DNA from: Campylobacterales bacterium
GTDB lineage: Bacteria; Campylobacterota; Campylobacteria; Campylobacterales; Arcobacteraceae
Assembly (NCBI GenBank): GCA_019752775.1
Contig: JAIELU010000009.1
Span: 1-16,021, forward strand
Direction of reading: 5' to 3'
DNA: 16,021 nucleotides
In this document: positions 14,392-16,021 of the stretch, piece after piece
Numbering within the stretch: position 1 is the stretch's first letter
Layout of the letters: every line of letters begins with the position of its first letter
Notes under the pieces: generated by a model
The model's input: only the letters and a program-made list of their open reading frames with translations
Told to the model about the DNA's origin: nothing
Databases searched by the model: none
Program-made: the position numbers and the translations under genes

Positions 14392-15741
14392 TTATTCGAT
14401 ATTTATTATGCCTAATTCATTTAGCATTATAATTAGTATTGAAATTGGTGCAATATATCTTATTATAAATAACCAAATTCTGTAATAATTCTCCCCAATA
14501 TATGGAACAATCGCATTTCTTGAAACTTCTTTATCAAGAACAAATCCAATAAAGATTGACATTATCATTCCACCAAGTGGTAGTAAAATAGCTGAACTTA
14601 TAAAGTCAAACCAATCAAAAATATTTTTACTTCCAAATGTTAAACTTTCTGAAAAAGTATTTGTATTTGATAATAAAACAACTATTCCAATAAGATAAGC
14701 AAAAAAAGCAGCACCATAAGTTGCTTTTTTTCTTTCCATATTTCTTCTTTCAATTAAATACATAACTGTGGGTTCTAATACAGAAACAGCAGAGGTAATA
14801 GCAGCAAAAGCAAGGGCAATGAAAAATAGAAGAGATAAGTAAATACCAATAGTTCCCATTTCATGGAAAATCGCAGGAAGTGTAATAAATACTAATCCAG
14901 CACCTTTACTTGGTTCTTGACCTGCTGTAAATGTAATTGAAAATATAATTAAACCAGCAACAATAGCAATTAAAGTATCCATAACCACAATCCAAATAGA
15001 TGCCTTTACAATATTTACATCTTTATCTAAAGAAGAAGCGTAAGTTAAAATAGTAACCATCCCAATTGATAAGGTGAAAAAAGCATGACCAACTGCTACA
15101 ATTATTGAGCCTGATTTAAATTTCTCAAAATTTGGATAAAACATAAAATCAACAGCTTTTATAAATCCATCAAGTTGAATAGAATAAACAAGTAAAAGCA
15201 ATAAAATAATTATAAGCGCAGGCATTAATATATTATTTAATTTCTCAATACCTTTTTTTACACCTTTTGAAATAGTTAAAGCAATAAGTATAAAAGTTAA
15301 TGTGTAATAAATTAGTTGAGTATAAATATCATTTTTCAAAAAATTAGAAAATAGCTCTTCGGAATCTTTAAAACTAGCAGGTAAAGCAGTTAATGAAAGA
15401 ACAATATAGTTAAAAATCCAACCAATAACAACAGAATAAAAAGTTAAAATTAGAAAACCAGTTAAAAAGGTAAAACCTGAATATTTCCAATATTTTTTAT
15501 TTTTAGGTGAGAGTATTTCAAATGTTGATACACCATCTTTGTGGGCATTACTACCAAGTAAAACTTCTCCAATAAATATTGACATTCCAATTAGAAAAAC
15601 AGTTGCTAGATAAACTAATACAAAAACTCCTCCTCCATTATCTCCTGCAATATATGGGAATTTCCAAATATTTCCAAGTCCAACTGCACTTCCAGCTGCT
15701 GCTAGGATAAATCCAACTCTTGTAAAACGATTTTTGTGCAT
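14392..15741 (-). CDS. Sodium-dependent transporter, neurotransmitter:sodium symporter (NSS/SLC6) family
   Basis: This is a 449-residue inner-membrane secondary transporter with the LeuT fold, expected to import an amino acid or related amine with Na+. I count 11 membrane helices (roughly 8-30, 38-62, 90-116, 142-160, 168-188, 210-237, 245-271, 297-323, 341-358, 377-402, 418-441), the 11-helix form common in bacterial members. Helix 1 has the signature GSAVGLGNIWKFPY (17-30), with Asn24 at the Na1 position of LeuT; NGGGVFVLVYL (35-45) follows. Thr316-Ser317 in helix 8 correspond to the Na2 ligands of LeuT. Asp255 in helix 7 may stand in for chloride, as in other chloride-independent bacterial members (inference). 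The ATG has a strong AAGGAG ribosome-binding site 5 nt upstream. It follows the EAL-domain gene by 17 nt and is probably in the same transcript. The substrate cannot be told from sequence. Confidence 0.93.
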   Translation of the reverse strand: MHKNRFTRVGFILAAAGSAVGLGNIWKFPYIAGDNGGGVFVLVYLATVFLIGMSIFIGEVLLGSNAHKDGVSTFEILSPKNKKYWKYSGFTFLTGFLILTFYSVVIGWIFNYIVLSLTALPASFKDSEELFSNFLKNDIYTQLIYYTLTFILIALTISKGVKKGIEKLNNILMPALIIILLLLLVYSIQLDGFIKAVDFMFYPNFEKFKSGSIIVAVGHAFFTLSIGMVTILTYASSLDKDVNIVKASIWIVVMDTLIAIVAGLIIFSITFTAGQEPSKGAGLVFITLPAIFHEMGTIGIYLSLLFFIALAFAAITSAVSVLEPTVMYLIERRNMERKKATYGAAFFAYLIGIVVLLSNTNTFSESLTFGSKNIFDWFDFISSAILLPLGGMIMSIFIGFVLDKEVSRNAIVPYIGENYYRIWLFIIRYIAPISILIIMLNELGIINIE

Positions 15742-15758
15742 TTTTCTCCTTTTTTTTC

Positions 15759-16021
15759 TTAATCTAATTTTTGTGGTTTTCCAAAATAATAACCTTGTGC
15801 AAAATCAATTCCCATATTTTTAACTACTTCGAAAACACTTTGAGAATGAACAAACTCGGCAATAGTTTGAATATTCATTTTTTTGCAAAATCTATAATAG
15901 TTTCTGTAACAAGTTGAGAATTTATATTATGGTCAATATCTTTTATCATTGAAGCATCGATTTTTATATAGTCAACTTTTAATTTCATAATATATTCAAA
16001 ATTTGAGTAACCAGTTCCAAC
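15759..16021 (-). pseudogene. EAL-domain (c-di-GMP phosphodiesterase) C-terminus, frameshifted, runs off the right edge
   Basis: From the right edge, the minus strand encodes the end of an EAL domain: VGTGYSNFEY, then LKVDYIKIDASMIKDID, ending TIIDFAKK at a TGA (15877-15875). In the -1 frame the domain goes straight on with MNIQTIAEFVHSQS, VFEVVKNMGIDFAQGYYFGKPQ and a TAA at 15761-15759. The conserved (D)xGTGYS, YxKID, AExV and QGYxFxKP landmarks are therefore all present but lie in two frames. The break is at a run of seven A residues (T7 at 15878-15884 on the plus strand), where eight would keep one frame. It may be a sequencing error, a real frameshift mutation, or a site of -1 slippage. 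EAL enzymes hydrolyse c-di-GMP; N-terminal sensor or GGDEF domains would lie outside the window. The gene sits 17 nt upstream of the transporter. Confidence 0.8.

Noticed and set aside
1..16021. Mobile element, CRISPR array, defence cluster or RNA gene
   Set aside because: All but about 600 bp is filled by recognised conserved genes; no repeats with spacers, transposase motifs or tRNA-like cloverleaf sequences were seen.

Overview
The window looks like an ordinary chromosomal segment of an AT-rich member of the Campylobacterota, most likely the Arcobacter group. The clues are the strong A/T bias in coding and non-coding DNA, an unbroken fabZ-lpxA-clpX-mreB-mreC order as I remember it from Campylobacter, a stand-alone CcoG (a cbb3-oxidase assembly factor), an LpxB with the EASSN-type N-terminal motif I associate with Helicobacter and its relatives, and a long QueH. 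No taxonomic search was possible, so the placement is an inference.

Layout. Almost everything is on the minus strand. From the left edge: recJ (3' part missing) overlaps the pyrG stop by one base, so pyrG-recJ is one unit. ccoG ends just upstream of pyrG, and a strong hairpin (2458-2483) separates them. mnmG is followed after 1 nt by an unrecognised protein with some PseG/GT28-like character, and 97 nt further on by ccoG. A 147-bp divergent region separates mnmG from the plus-strand riboflavin synthase gene ribE, which ends 6 nt from the convergent mreC. Positions 7446-13920 form one compact minus-strand block read as queH > lpxB > fabZ > lpxA > clpX > mreB > mreC. It joins queuosine tRNA modification, lipid A and fatty-acid synthesis, AAA+ proteolysis and cell-shape genes. 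Spacings are 4-nt or 8-nt overlaps or gaps of 7-13 nt, except 51 nt before fabZ, where an internal promoter is likely. A plus-strand lipoprotein gene diverges from queH and converges on a sodium-dependent NSS-family transporter gene. At the right edge, upstream of the transporter, lies the C-terminal end of an EAL-domain (c-di-GMP phosphodiesterase) gene that is out of frame.

How the genes work together: fabZ, lpxA and lpxB supply the hydroxyacyl chemistry and early lipid A steps, and mreB and mreC organise wall growth, so the central block is an envelope-biogenesis operon with clpX inside it. mnmG and queH both modify the wobble position of tRNA. pyrG, ribE and recJ are housekeeping genes.

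No IS element, CRISPR array, tRNA, rRNA, phage gene or defence system was found. No gene-free stretch exceeds 150 bp. The points most worth a second look are the lipoprotein gene whose only well-placed start is ATA, the A7 frameshift directly before a stop in the EAL gene, and the palindromic -10 element shared by queH and the lipoprotein gene. I see no convincing new multi-gene system.
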